A DNA stretch of 64,000 nucleotides from Malania oleifera (taxonomy: Eukaryota > Streptophyta > Magnoliopsida > Santalales > Ximeniaceae), in contig NC_080428.1 in the NCBI RefSeq assembly GCF_029873635.1, forward strand, positions 69,125,601-69,189,600. Direction: 5' to 3'. Positions within the stretch are counted from its first letter, which is position 1. The number at the start of each line of letters is the position of its first letter. Shown here one piece after another: positions 36,941 through 48,590 of this stretch. Both the position numbers and the translations under genes were made by a program. Below the pieces are notes generated by a model. It saw nothing but the letters and a program-made list of their open reading frames with translations, made no database searches and was not told where the DNA came from.

Positions 36941-38831
36941 TGTAATACCCCAACCTCGAAAGATTTAGGATATTAACTTTTTACCATTGATTTACAATGG
37001 AAGTAAATAAACTCAATTATTATTAATCCAAAGCGCTAATTAACCATATTACAATCATTTATTCCAAAAGAAGAAAAATTACACAAGCATAATCTTCTGG
37101 CATCATACTAATATTTCTAATCAAGCTTTATTTTTCTATCCCCACCCGCATGCTTGCTATACCTGATTTTCGATATACCCTTCAGAATTATCTGAAATGT
37201 AAAATATGATTGGGGTGAGATGACGCTCAGTAAGTAAATAAGATTATTATTAGTGTGTAGCCAAAATGAGCTTTTAAAATTTCGTAAAACAATATTTAAT
37301 ATTGTAACTTCAAAACTGCTTCTAAAATAAATATAAATTTAAAAATTTTTGCATAAAACTTTTACCATCAACTATAACAATAAAATTTAATAACCATATA
37401 CTATGACTGTTAAATTAAACTTTTAACTTTAAAACTGTAAAGATAATTAATTATATACATATATATACATTTGCTTATACGTTTCATTTAGTTCATCATT
37501 TAGGCACAAGAATGACCCTTTTCATATAAACATATACTTTTCCTTCAAATCATCAATAACTTTGTACATGCAATTAAATATGTATAAACATATATCGTAA
37601 AAACCACCCTTAGGCCTGTTAGCCGTAAGTTATGTTTACCCCCATGATTGGGTTGTGCGGTCTGAAGATTGGACTTAACTGGCTGGCCGACCAAACTAAA
37701 TGAACGTACAAAATCACTCTGTAAACAGTGTGGGTGCACTCTGATCTGTTTCAACTTTAAGCTGCGGTACCGAGCGTCCGTAATTTTTTGTATCGTCTGT
37801 ACCATAAGGGGTTTTGAAAATATCTTATTATAAAATTTATGAAATTACAATAATATCATTAAAATCTCATTTTTACTCATATTTTCGTGAAATATGCAAC
37901 GTAAAAATAAACTCATGTCACACAATTTTCGTGTTAAAAATATTTTCTTCAATAAAAATTAATACTGCAAAATACCCGAGGGGTTTAGAACATTTCTTGA
38001 CTCAAAAAATAAATGCATGTATATTAAAGATAAAATTGGTATAATTAAACATGCGTAACAATAAATTTGGGTGAATTTTATAACTAGCATAATCAAAATT
38101 TACTTACAAATAAATTCGGATAAAAATTTTAAATAAAAATCTTACATAATCGAATTTACTTACCAATAAACTCAGGAAATGTAGGGGAAATGGGAGTGCT
38201 TGCCGACACTCCCATTTAATTAATTTTTAATTAATTTACTTAATCAATTAATTAATTTAATTTTTTATTTTTCTTAAAATCATTATTATTATCATTGTTA
38301 TTATTTTTAAGCTATGTTTTAGTTTTTTTTTCGAAAAAAAAATTAAGTTCAAATTTCAAAAACTCATGTGGGCCCCACACAACTTTGAGACTCATGTGGG
38401 TCCTACATAACTCCAATAGTTCTCATACGGTTTTATGAGCCCTACACAGTTTCGAGACTCACGTGGACCCCCACATGATTTCGGGACTCATGTGAGCCCC
38501 ACACGATCTTGTGGGCCCCGCATAGGATAACTATATTATTATTACTTTATCATATATTTCTACAAATTATGTCAGTCAAAACATTATTTTATGTATATGT
38601 ACTTATTTACGTATACAAACAGTGTCTACCTTGTTTATCCTATAAAATTCCATTTTGACCAAGCTGACCTCTAGGGAGCGACTGAGCCGCAATGGTCTCT
38701 GAGCACTCGCTTAAACAAGGTCTTTCTTAGGCATCAAATATGAAATCAAGGATCCTAAAAGAGAAATACTTTCGTTTTGATACTAACTAAATGACCATTA
38801 TTATTATTCTACATTTTTTTGGGTTATTACA
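36941..38831 (-). repeat. D 5' LTR (complete)
   Basis: 1891 bp from TGTAATACCCC to GGTTATTACA on the plus strand. It includes GATTGGGGTGAGATGACGCTCAGTAAG, the equivalent of the LTR phrase in G1 and G2. A GC-rich minisatellite with GTGGGCCCCAC-type motifs lies at about 38360-38520. Confidence 0.9.
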
Positions 38832-38836
38832 TATCA

Positions 38837-40660
38837 GGTGAAAGTCAAATTAGAAGATGTTCCAAAGACTACTTTCTGAACCATGTGTGGTCACTATGAG
38901 TTCTTGGTTATGCCTTTCGGACCAACTAATGCTCCTACTGCATTTATGGACCTGATGAAAAGGGTCTTCCATAAATATCTAGATCAGTTTGTGGTGGTGT
39001 TTATCGATGATTTTTTTTTATTTATTCGAGGAGTCCGGGGGAACATGAGACTCTTCTGAAGTTTGTACTTCAGGTGCTAAGAGAAAAAAAGTTTTATGAT
39101 AAATTCAGGAAATGTGAATTCTGACTGGGAAAAGTTGCATTCTTCGGGCACGTGATTTTCGGGGGTGGTATTTATGTGGACCCGAGTAAGATAGACGCGG
39201 TAGTGGATTGGGCGAGACTAAAGAATGTTCAAGAGGTTAGAAGTTTCTTAAAACTGGTAGGGTATTATCGCCGGTTTGTGGAAGAGTTTTCTAAACTATC
39301 AGGTCTTCTGACACGGTTAACGAGGAAAAATATGAAGTATGAGTAGACTAATGATTGTGAGAAGAGTTTTCAAGAATTGAAACAATGACTCGTCACTGCT
39401 CCGGTTTTGACTATTCCATCAGGAGATGGTGGTTTTGTGATTTATAGTGATGCGTCTCTAAAAGGGTTTGGGTGTGTTTTAATGCAACAAGGGAATGTCA
39501 TTGCTTATGATTCTCATCAACTCAAGAGTATGAGAAGAATAATCCCACGCATGATTTGGAGTTGGCAGCAATGGTTTTTGCTTTGAAAATTTAGAGACAC
39601 TACCTGTATGATAGAAGGTGCGAGATCTTTACAAACCACAAAAGCCTCGAGTACTTCTTCACGTAAAAGGAACTGAATATGAGATAAAAGAGATGACTTG
39701 AACTAATAAAGGATTATGATTGTACCATCAATTACCACCTAGGGAAATCTAATGTGGTAGTTGATGCATTGAGTTGGAAGTTAGTGAGTGCATGAGTATC
39801 AGCGGTGGCAACTTAACGTCAAATTAGGATGGATTTGGAAAGATTTGGTGTGAAAATAGTAAAGGAAATCACCAGGCGTTCATTGCTAGTCTAGTAATCC
39901 AACTGACCTTACTGGAAAGGATTAAGGCCGCTCAGATGAAAGATGCATAGTTGGTGAAAATTGTGGATAAAGTATAGAGTGGACTAAGGGCAGATTTTAA
40001 CATTTCAAATGATGGGGTTTTAAAGTTTCACACTAGATTATGTGTACCCGATGATGTTGAGATTAAAATAACCATTTTGGAATAGGCTCATCACTCTCTC
40101 TATACCATACATCCAAAAAGCACCAAAATGTCTTAGGATTTTCAAGAATCTCTCTGGTGGAATAAAATGAAGAGAGAAATTGCCCAATTCATGGAACACT
40201 GCCTCACATGTCAGCAAGTGAAGGCCAAACATCAAAGACCAACAAGGCCATTGCAACTACTCCTCGCTTCTGAGTGGAAGTGGGAGCACATTTCCATGAA
40301 TTTTGTAATAAGGTTACCACAAGCACTTCATGGGCAAAATGCCATTTGGGTATTTGTCGATCGCCTAACAAAAACTACCCATTTTTTCCCAATTAAGGTT
40401 AGCTACTCCATGAATAGATTAGCAGAGTTGTATATTTAGGAGATAGTTAGACTATACGGCATACCATTGTCCATCATATCATATTGGGACCCACAATTAA
40501 CCTCCTAGTTTTGTTAAAGCTTGCAGAAAATCTTGGGATCACACCTTCCCTTTTGCACAGCATTTCATTCCCAGATTGATGGACAATCCGAGTGGACGAT
40601 TCAGTTATTGGAGGTTATGTTGCGGGCATATGTATTGGATTTCAGAGGAAGTTGGATTTA
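38837..40660 (+). pseudogene. G2 second part of RT, RNase H and integrase (broken)
   Basis: It resumes with [33 protein letters not shown] and a changed catalytic stretch FIDDFFLF. Next come [41 protein letters not shown], RNase H fragments, and integrase (AHHSLYTIHPKSTKM, MKREIAQFMEHCLTCQQVKAKHQ, LHGQNAIWVFVDRLTKTTHFFPIKVSYSMNRLAELYI). The integrase motif HISMDF here reads HISMNF, so a catalytic Asp is Asn. The frame is broken many times and stops after DFRGSWI. The chromodomain end is absent. Confidence 0.86.
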
Positions 40661-40911
40661 GTATCTATCATAAGTAAGGGTCATTAATAAATTTGGGACG
40701 GAGCCATTATGTGGGTAGCTACCGGCTCTTTTCGAGAATCGATTCGTATTAAATGCTTAACAAATTTTGAGAAAGAAATTTTTATAAGGAGGGGAGGATG
40801 TAGTAATCCCAAAAAAGAAATTTAATTATTTAATTAATTAAAATAATAATAATTATTAATTAAATAATATAATATAATAATAAATTAATATAATATAATA
40901 TAATAATATTA

Positions 40912-40952
<41 letters not shown>

Positions 40953-41016
40953 AAGAAACCTTAGGATGCTTCAGAAGCATCCTGATTTCATTTCAACCCC
41001 CCCCCCCCCAATTTCG

Positions 41017-41063
<47 letters not shown>

Positions 41064-41350
41064 TTCTCTAAATTTCCCGGGTCCTAGCTCCACTGTGGAA
41101 TGTTTTAATCAGAGTGATTTTGTCATTTGGACGTTGTAGACACCACTTTAGGGCTAAGGTAAGGGGAATAGATTATGTCAGTTATTTTTGAAAATTTAAC
41201 CGATTAAAACGAAGTATGTGATTACAGAAATATTATATATGATTTTCTGAATAAATCAGGTGTATGGAAATGGTGATTTTGTATGTTATATACATATTTG
41301 AGGAAAACTAATGTAAGTAGGGTAATCATCTCCTTTTTCCTATAAAACAT

Positions 41351-41704
41351 TGTTGACTAGTGTGACTCATGAAACTAAATCCGTTTTATTTGTTGCTATT
41401 CTTTAGGAGTTGAATCAGCTTTATTTGTTGCTATTCTTTAGGAGTTGAATCAGTTTTATTTGTTGCTATTCTTTAAGAGCTCAATCAATTTTATTTGTTA
41501 GGATTATAACCATTTCTTATGCTAATTTTTAGGCACTTAACAGTTATGCTCAACAAGTAGCAAATTTTTTTGCAATTCAGTTTTCATTATGCTGTATAAA
41601 TAGATAGCTTGTTGCTCAATAAAAAAAATCAACCTTTTGCAGTCTCTAAATCAACTTCTCTCATTATCCTTAGTCTTTGGTTTTTTTTTTTTAAATTTCT
41701 AACA
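41351..41704 (+). repeat. H 5' LTR (with expanded 35-bp repeat)
   Basis: 354 bp. It contains three tandem copies of a unit starting TTTTATTTGTTGCTATTC (41384-41490); the sister LTR has one. Confidence 0.92.
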
Positions 41705-41776
41705 GATTGGTATCAGAGCTATAGTCTTGAGGGACCTGTGAGATTGAGAGAGTTCAGGCACAACAACATATTCAAA

Positions 41777-42790
41777 ATGAATTCAGAAAATTCATTCACT
41801 GCAATTGCACCTCCAGTGTTTGATGGAACAAATTATCAGATATGGGTGTTAGACTGGAAGCCTATCTTGATGCTAATGATCTATGGGAAGCTATTGAACA
41901 AGTATATGAAGTTCCAACCCTACCAAACAATCAACTCTTGCACAAATCAAAAATCAAAAGGAGATGAAGCAAAGAAAATCAAAAGCCAGAGCAACCTTGT
42001 TAGCAGTAGTATCATCCACCATTTTTACCAAAATAATGACACTAAAAACAACCAAGGAAATTTGGGATTTTTTGAAGCAAGAATACGAAGGTAATGAAAG
42101 GGTTAAAGGCATGCAAGCGCTGAATTTGATTCGAGAATTTGAGATGCAAAATATGAAAGAATCAGAAACAGTCAAGGAATATTTTGACAGACTTCTTGGC
42201 ATTGTCAACAAGGTAAGACTCCTTGGTACTGATTTTTCTATTTCTAGAATTGTTCAAAAGGTCCTAGTCACAATTCCTAAAAAGTTTGAGGCTACAATTT
42301 CATCTTTGGAAAACTCAACAGAACTGTTAAGCATTACCTTGGCAGAATTGTTGAATGCACTGCAGGCACAAGAACAAAGGAGGCTTATGAGGCAAGACAA
42401 ATTTGTGGAAGGTGCTTTTCAAGCCAAATCACAGAACAACAATGGTGGCAAGAACAAAATTGGTGGCGAAAAAAAAAAACATAACAAAAACAATAAGACC
42501 TGAGGTTATGCAAGCAACAACAAAAATAGCCAAAGAAGCAACACTCAAGTCTTTCCACCTTACTCCTACTGCAAAAAAAAAAAAAAAAACCAATCATCCA
42601 TAGAATAAGTGTTGGTGGAGGCCAGATGTAAGATGTCACAAGTATGGTCAATTAGGGCACATGGAAAGGATATGCAAGACTCAATAGCAACAAGGAGAAG
42701 CTAAGGCCACTAAGGATAAACCTTAAAAGGAGGAGTTGTTTGTGGTGTCATGCTTTGCCACCAACAGCTCCATAGAAAGCTTGCTTATAG
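41777..42790 (+). pseudogene. H gag (two overlapping frames)
   Basis: The frame opens MNSENSFTAIAPPVFDGTNYQIW (41777), shifts, and continues from about 41964 with KARATLLAVVSSTIFTKIMTLKTTKEIWDFLKQEYEGNERVKGMQALNLIREFEM, ETVKEYFDRLLGIVNKVRLLG and TISSLENSTELLSITLAELLNALQAQEQRRLMRQ. This is a typical UBN2/gag-polypeptide of copia elements. A degraded CCHC knuckle follows (about 42620-42685), and the frame ends at SSIESLLI, where the protease should begin. There element X is inserted. Confidence 0.88.
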
Positions 42791-44537
42791 TGTTAGCCTT
42801 GGTGTATTCCCAAGAGGGGGGGTGAAATGGGTATTAAAATTTTATCCTACCTAAGTTTATCCAAATCAGTAGCAGTATTTCACTACCTAGTGTCTTTCTA
42901 TATACATATAAACCCAAACGCATAGTTAATATGCAAAAATTTAAATCATGTACATCATTCACACTATAGCATACATGTGCGGTAAATATAAAGTGTGAAA
43001 ATATAAACAGACACACGATATGTTATTGGGGTTCGGTCAATACTGTCTACGTCCCCGCCTTGGCTACACCAACACAAGGATTCTACTACTGCTCACTTAA
43101 TGGGTGGAGCGACACTGATTACAACTAGATCAATTCAAGAGGTTGACCTCAACCAACACGCCTTACTAGGATGGTGCACCTGGCTTTCCTAACCAGGTAA
43201 AAGCCAGTCCGGGACTATTCAATAGGGCCGGTCTCCCTCTTTATGACCGTTCCTGGAATACAACACATGTGTCTAAAATATTGTGTACACAGAAATGCTT
43301 CTTACACTAAGCAGATTGTGTACCACTAAGCATAGTATAATCAATGCACCTCAAGTATGTGTAAACTATAAGCTCGGTGCTCTAGATATGCAATCAACAC
43401 TCAATAAGATGTATAATGTCAAATATGCGTAGAGTATTCTAACGAGCTAATCTTTGAAAGTAAAGTATATTAAATCTCAATATTAGATTAGTGTTTCAAA
43501 TATACTAGAAATGATATTCAAACGAACTCAAAAATATTTTCTCAAATGTATCTAGCATAAGAGTTGTTTGAAATCTAGTTTTGTAAAATATTTTGCACAC
43601 AAAAATAAAGCTATAGGAATCTTGCAATGACAATGCAAAGATCCTTAAGCTTATGAGTTTATCCCAACACAAGATTTTATCAATAAAAATATGTGAGATA
43701 AATTATGCGAAACTCCCCAAAATCAATATCAAATATTTAAGCAAGACAATGGGAGTATTAACAATACCTAATAAGCACTAGCACAATTTGTAAACTCTCA
43801 CAATGCTAAGATGTATCAAGAGAATGAATATATAAGAGTATTTGGAGTGCAATAGGCAAAAATAGGTTTTTGAGATTGAAGGGATTTTTCACTAATTATA
43901 TTGCTAATCTCACTTTAATTTTGCAAATGAGACCCTATATATAAAGAATGGCAAAATTATAATCGTTGGGGACACATAGGGCATTCTTAAATTTGTTTAA
44001 AAAAGTTTAGTAGAATTAACCCTGTTTAACCCTTTAACCTTGGGCAAAATAAATTTAACCCTAGAATGTTTGGGTGGCTGAACCGAGGTTCCGTCGCCTA
44101 AACAGACTCATTTTAAAAACTCTTTCAAATAGTTTGACAGCCCGAGTCCTAGTTCGGTAGCTCCAACAAAAGTCAGAAACATTTGTTCGTAGGTTCGGGT
44201 GCCCGGTTAGTGGGTCAGTATCCTGAACACAGATATTTGGTCGCTTGGGCTATTTTTGAACTGATTTCCTCAGTTTCCCGAGTTGGTGAGGGGTCCCTTT
44301 TAGAGGGTTCGGGCGCCCGTAGAAAACATGCATAAAATGGTTCAGTAGCCCGGTAACTTAGGTCAACTGTTGACTTTTCAATAGTTCGGGCACCCGAGAA
44401 GTTTTGAACTCTTGGGGTTCGGTCGCCCGACCTCTCTCAATTTTTTCCATTAAGCCCAATTTTTCCTCAGTTAATTTCTATGATATTATAAGTGATATTG
44501 GGAACTCTATGCACTAAGTCTTGGGACCTAGGGTCTT
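42791..44537 (+). repeat. X: long LTR-like block, TGTTAGCC end outward
   Basis: It starts TGTTAGCCTTGGTGTATTC directly after the H gag. It is non-coding, with phrases such as GATGGTGCACCTGGC, CCGGTCTCCCTCTTTATGACC and several TTCGGKCGCCCG repeats (44150-44430). A related block lies in the opposite direction at about 48590-49654. It looks like a copia-type LTR cut at its inner end, where RT fragment T' begins. Confidence 0.65.
44150..44430. repeat. Degenerate GGTTCGGTCGCCCG repeats in X
   Basis: The motif (variants GGTTCGGGCGCCCG, GGTTCGGGTGCCCG, GGTTCAGTAGCCCG) recurs at irregular spacing through this stretch, giving it a GC content unlike its flanks. Confidence 0.75.
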
Positions 44538-45163
44538 TCTATGTTGATGATATGCTCACCGTAGGATAGGATTTCTCAAAGATTGACCAGTTGAAGTTGG
44601 AGCTGAGCAAGTCTTTTTCTATGAAAGACTTGGGACTGACAAAGCAAATTCTTGGCATTAGGATTGTCTGTGATCGTGAAAAAGGACAAATTTGGTTGTC
44701 TAAAGAAAGTAACATTGAAAAAGTGCTTGGGAGGTTCAATATGGATAAAGCGAAACCCGTTGGTTTCCTACTTGCTAGTCACTTCAAGCTTAGTACAAAA
44801 CAAAGTCCTACGAGTGAGAAAGACAAGAAAGAGATGAAGAAAATTCTTTATGCTTCGGCTGTTGGTTCATTAATGTATGCAATGGTTTGCACAATACCGA
44901 ATTTAGCTCACGATGTTAGAGTTGTTAGTCAGTTTCTCTCTAATCTGGGAAAGGAGCATTGGTCAGCGGTAAAATAGATTCTCTAATACCTTAAAGGCAC
45001 TTTAAAGGTGTGTTTGTATTTTGGAAATGGTAAATCTATACTCCATGGATTAACGGATACCGACATGGCTGGTGATGTTGATTCTAGAAAATCCACTTTG
45101 AGTTAATTGATGACTTTTTTGAGTTATTTGATGACTTTTCCAGGGGGAGCTGTGGCATGGCAA
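44538..45163 (+). pseudogene. T': copia RT/RNase H fragment
   Basis: The frame starts at the catalytic box (YVDDMLTVG), followed by a stop, DFSKIDQLKLELSKSFSMKDLG, KQILGIRIVCDREKGQIWLSKE, LYASAVGSLMYAMVCTIPNLAHDV and GGAVAWQ. It is a second copy of the family seen at 49677-51437, with small differences and a short duplication of TTGATGACTTTT (about 45108-45137). At about 45163 it runs without a break into gypsy protease sequence. Confidence 0.85.
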
Positions 45164-48100
45164 GAGGAATTGTTTGTAGCCACACCATATGGGGGTATAT
45201 CATTCTGTAGGAGGATATTGGAGGACTGCCTAGTGGTAATCCAGGGGAAGCTTCTACGAGTGAACCTTATAGTATACGACATGTCAAGGTTTGATGTTAT
45301 ATTGGGAATGGATTGGTTATTTTACAGTTATGTTGTGATCGACTGTCATAGGAAGGTGGTAGTGTTCAGACCTCCTAGGGAGCATGAGTACGAGTTTGTG
45401 GGATTGTGTGTGCGTTTGATGCCACAGATTCTATCAGCATTGCAGGCGAGGAGATTACTCTTGGACAGATGTCAGAGATACTTGGCTTGTGTAAGGGAAC
45501 CACTGCGGGATGAGTTGAGCCTCGAGGATATTCGGGTAGTCAGCGAGTTCCTGGATGTGTTTCCAGATAATTTACCCGATTTACCTCCGAATCGTGAGGT
45601 GGAGTTTGCGATAGAGTTGCTGTCTGGTAAGGCACCAATCTCTAAAGCTCCGTACCGGATGGCTCCAGCAAAATTTCAGGAGTTGAAGGAGCAGTTATAG
45701 GAATTACTAGACAGGGGTTTTATTCGACCTAGTGTGTATTACAGATTCTGCAAGAGAAGAAGTTGTATGCTAAACTAAAGAAGTGTGAATTTTGGTTGAA
45801 TTAGGTGGCATTCTTAGGCCATGTAGTAACTGGTGATGGTATATCAGTTGATCCTAGCAAGATCGAAGCTGTGGTCGACTGGGTGAGGCCGAAGAGTGTG
45901 CAGGAGGTTCAGAGTTTTCTAGGACTGGTGGGTTATTATCGTCGGTTCGTGGAAGGGTTTTCTAAGTTTTCTAGGCCCCTAACTCGATTGACTAGGAAGG
46001 GGGTAAGGTTTGAATGGACAAGTGATTGCAAGCAGTGTTTCTAGGAATTGCAGCATCGGCTGGTTACTGCTCTAGTGTTAACTTTTCCTTCTGGGGATGA
46101 TGGTTTTGTGATTTATAACGACGTGTCTCTGAAAGGTTTGAGTTGTGTGCTTCTGCAGTAGGGTAAGGTAATAGCTTATGATTCTCGACAATTGAAGGAT
46201 TATGAGAAGAATTACCCTACGTATGATTTGGAGTTGGCTGCTGTTGTATATGCACTAAAGATCTAGCGACACTATTTGTATGGTGTGCAATGCGAGATTT
46301 TCACTGATCACAAAAGCCTCAGGTACTATTTCATGCAGAAGGAGCTAAATATGAGGCATTGACAGTGGCTTGAGTTGATTAAGAACTACGATTGCACCAT
46401 CAGTTATCACCCAGAAAAAGCTAATGTGGTAGCCGATGCGTTGAGTCGGAAGTCGGAACATGCTACAATATCTACAGTCGTAGTTCAGTATCACATCAGA
46501 CGGGATCTGGAGAGCTCAGGTATAGAGTTGGTGGTTGGTGATCATCAGGCTTTTATTGCTAACTTGGTGATCCAGCCGACTTTGTTTGAGCGTATTAAAG
46601 CCGCAGAGGCTAGTGATGCCGAGTTAGCTGAGATTGTGGAGAAAGTGCAACAGGGGTTGGCTTCAGACTTTAACATCTCTGAGGGAGGTCTTTAGAGGTT
46701 CGGGACAAGGCTATGTGTTCCAAACGACGATGGGATCAGAAGGACGATTCTGGAGGAGGCGCATCGTTCGTTGTATACGGTACATCCGAGTAGTACGAAG
46801 ATGTATCAGGATTTGCACAAGACCTTCTAGTGGAATGGTATGAAGAGGCAGATTGCTCAGTTCATAGAGTAGTGTCTGACGTGTTAGCAGGTGAAAGTTG
46901 AACATCAGAAGCTGGTAGGGCCGTTACAGCCCTTAGCTATTCCGGTATGGAAATAAGAGCATATTTCTATGGACTTTGTGACCGGATTGCCGCTAGCACT
47001 TCATGGGCAGAATACTATTTGAGTGATCATGGACAGGTTGACAAAATTTGCTCACTTCTTACTGATGAAGGTTAGCTACCCTTTGAGTAGGCTAGTAGAC
47101 ATGTATGTGCATGAGATAGTTAGAATGCATAGGGTACCTGTGTCCATTGTATCATATCAAGACCCAAGGTTTACTTCTCAAATCTGGACGAGCTTGGAAG
47201 AAATATTGGGGACAAAGCTTACTTTCAGTACAGCATTCCACCCCCATACTGATGAACAGTCGGAGAGGATGATACATATCTTGGAGGATATGTTGCGGGA
47301 TTTTGTGTTAGATTTCAGTGGTAGCTGGATACAATTTTTCACTAGTAGAGTTCGCTTATAACAACAGCTTCCAAGCTAGTATCGAGATGGCACCATTCGA
47401 GGCTCTGTATGGTCATAGGTATCGATCTCCTCTGTATTGGAGTGAGGTTGGTGAATGTCAGGTGTTAGGACCTGAACTTGTGCAGTAGGCATCTGAGAAG
47501 GTAGGTTTGATTTGAGAAAGAATTAAATCAGCTCAGAGTCGGCAGAAGAGCTATGCAGATGTTTGCTGCTGTGAGTTGGAGTTCGAGGTGGGGGGTAAGG
47601 TATTTTTTAGGATCGCTCCGATGAAAGGGGTGATGAGATTTGGGAAGAAGGGTAAGTTAAGCCCAAGGTACATCGAACCATTCAAGGTTCTTGAGCGAGT
47701 GGGTCTGGTAGCCTACATGATTGCACTACCCCCAACACTCTCGAGGGTCCATGATGTGTTTCACGTATCCATGTTGGGGAGGTACGTGTTGGATCCTTCA
47801 CATGTTATTTGCTACGAGAATGTGGAGATTGGAGATACATTAGGATATGAGGAGATACCTGTTTAGATTTTGGACCATAAAGTTAAGAAGTTACGTACTA
47901 AGGAGATACCTTTGGTGAAGGTATTGTGGCTGAAACACGAGGTTGAGGAAGCTTCCTCGGATTTGGATGCAGAGATATGCCGGAGGTATCCATAGTTGTT
48001 CTAAGTTATGTACATTACCCTACTTTGTATTGGAATAGATGGTTAGTCTTGGGAAGTGTGTGTATTTGTGAACTTATGAGACGGTTTATATTTGTAACCA

Positions 48101-48268
48101 CGGTATTCCTCTGCCATAAGTGAGGGTTTGTATATATTGTAACGAGGCTATGCTATAGTAGTCACTAGTTTTTCTTCCGAATGTTGGGTATGTGTTTGAC
48201 TATATGAATGAGTTTATGAGTGAGAGATTGCAAATTTTTAGGACGAAATTTTTGTAAGAATGGGAGGT
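45164..48268 (+). pseudogene. G3: Ty3/gypsy chromovirus pol, 5'-truncated and internally deleted
   Basis: It begins late in protease (ELFVATPYGGISFCRR, FDVILGMDWL), then RT (LDVFPDNLPDLPPNREVEFAIELL, YRMAPAKFQELKEQL, LLDRGFIRPSV). An internal deletion at about 45735 removes the RT catalytic core, and reading resumes at [45 protein letters not shown]. RNase H ([38 protein letters not shown]) and integrase follow ([47 protein letters not shown]). The chromodomain end ([44 protein letters not shown]) comes last. Roughly a dozen stops break it. A 3' LTR follows at 48269. Confidence 0.9.
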
Positions 48269-48590
48269 TGTAAGAACCCGAACCGTGATATAGGGAATTA
48301 ATTAATTAAGAGAGGGGTAAATTGGTAATTAAGCAAGCTTCGTCAATGAAGCCAGAGTTCGTCGACGAAGTCTTTGTAGTTCTCGGTGATGAAGTGCAGA
48401 GTCTCGTCGATGAGAAGTGGCTAGGTCAAAGGGTTATAAATAGATATTTTCATTACTTCTCAACTAAGAAAACTCAAATTCTCTCTCTTGAAACTCAACC
48501 TACTCTCTATCTCTCTAGATTTCTTCACCGTATGTAGTAGGAATTGTAGATCCGACGTTACCACAAGGATCAGGGAAGGATTAGAAAATT
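48269..48590 (+). repeat. G3 3' LTR, truncated
   Basis: It starts TGTAAGAACCCG after the purine tract AATGGGAGGT. It carries four dyad motifs around CGTCGACG (48338-48415) and a TATA-like GGTTATAAATAG (about 48429-48440). After about 48590 the sequence becomes X-type DNA. Confidence 0.8.

Larger units (their letters stand above)
34845..38831 (-). mobile_element. D: gag-only gypsy derivative nested in G2 RT
   Basis: On the minus strand it has a complete 5' LTR (36941-38831), the primer-binding site TTTGGTATCAGAGCA (complement of about 36926-36940), gag (36754 down to about 35400), and then only the last ~570 bp of a 3' LTR (34845-35417). Protease beyond its first part, RT, RNase H, integrase and most of the 3' LTR are missing. 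Flanking CATCA (34840-34844) and TATCA (38832-38836) are a one-mismatch target duplication. The gap joins the gag-protease frame to the LTR at CAAGAAT (35411-35417), a 7-mer also found at the matching place in the full LTR (37507-37513). A single deletion after insertion explains the structure. Confidence 0.9.

Noticed and set aside
44150-44430. Repeated CGCCCG units considered as a CRISPR-like array
   Set aside because: The units are irregularly spaced and imperfect, there are no unique equal-length spacers, and the sequence is plant retroelement DNA.
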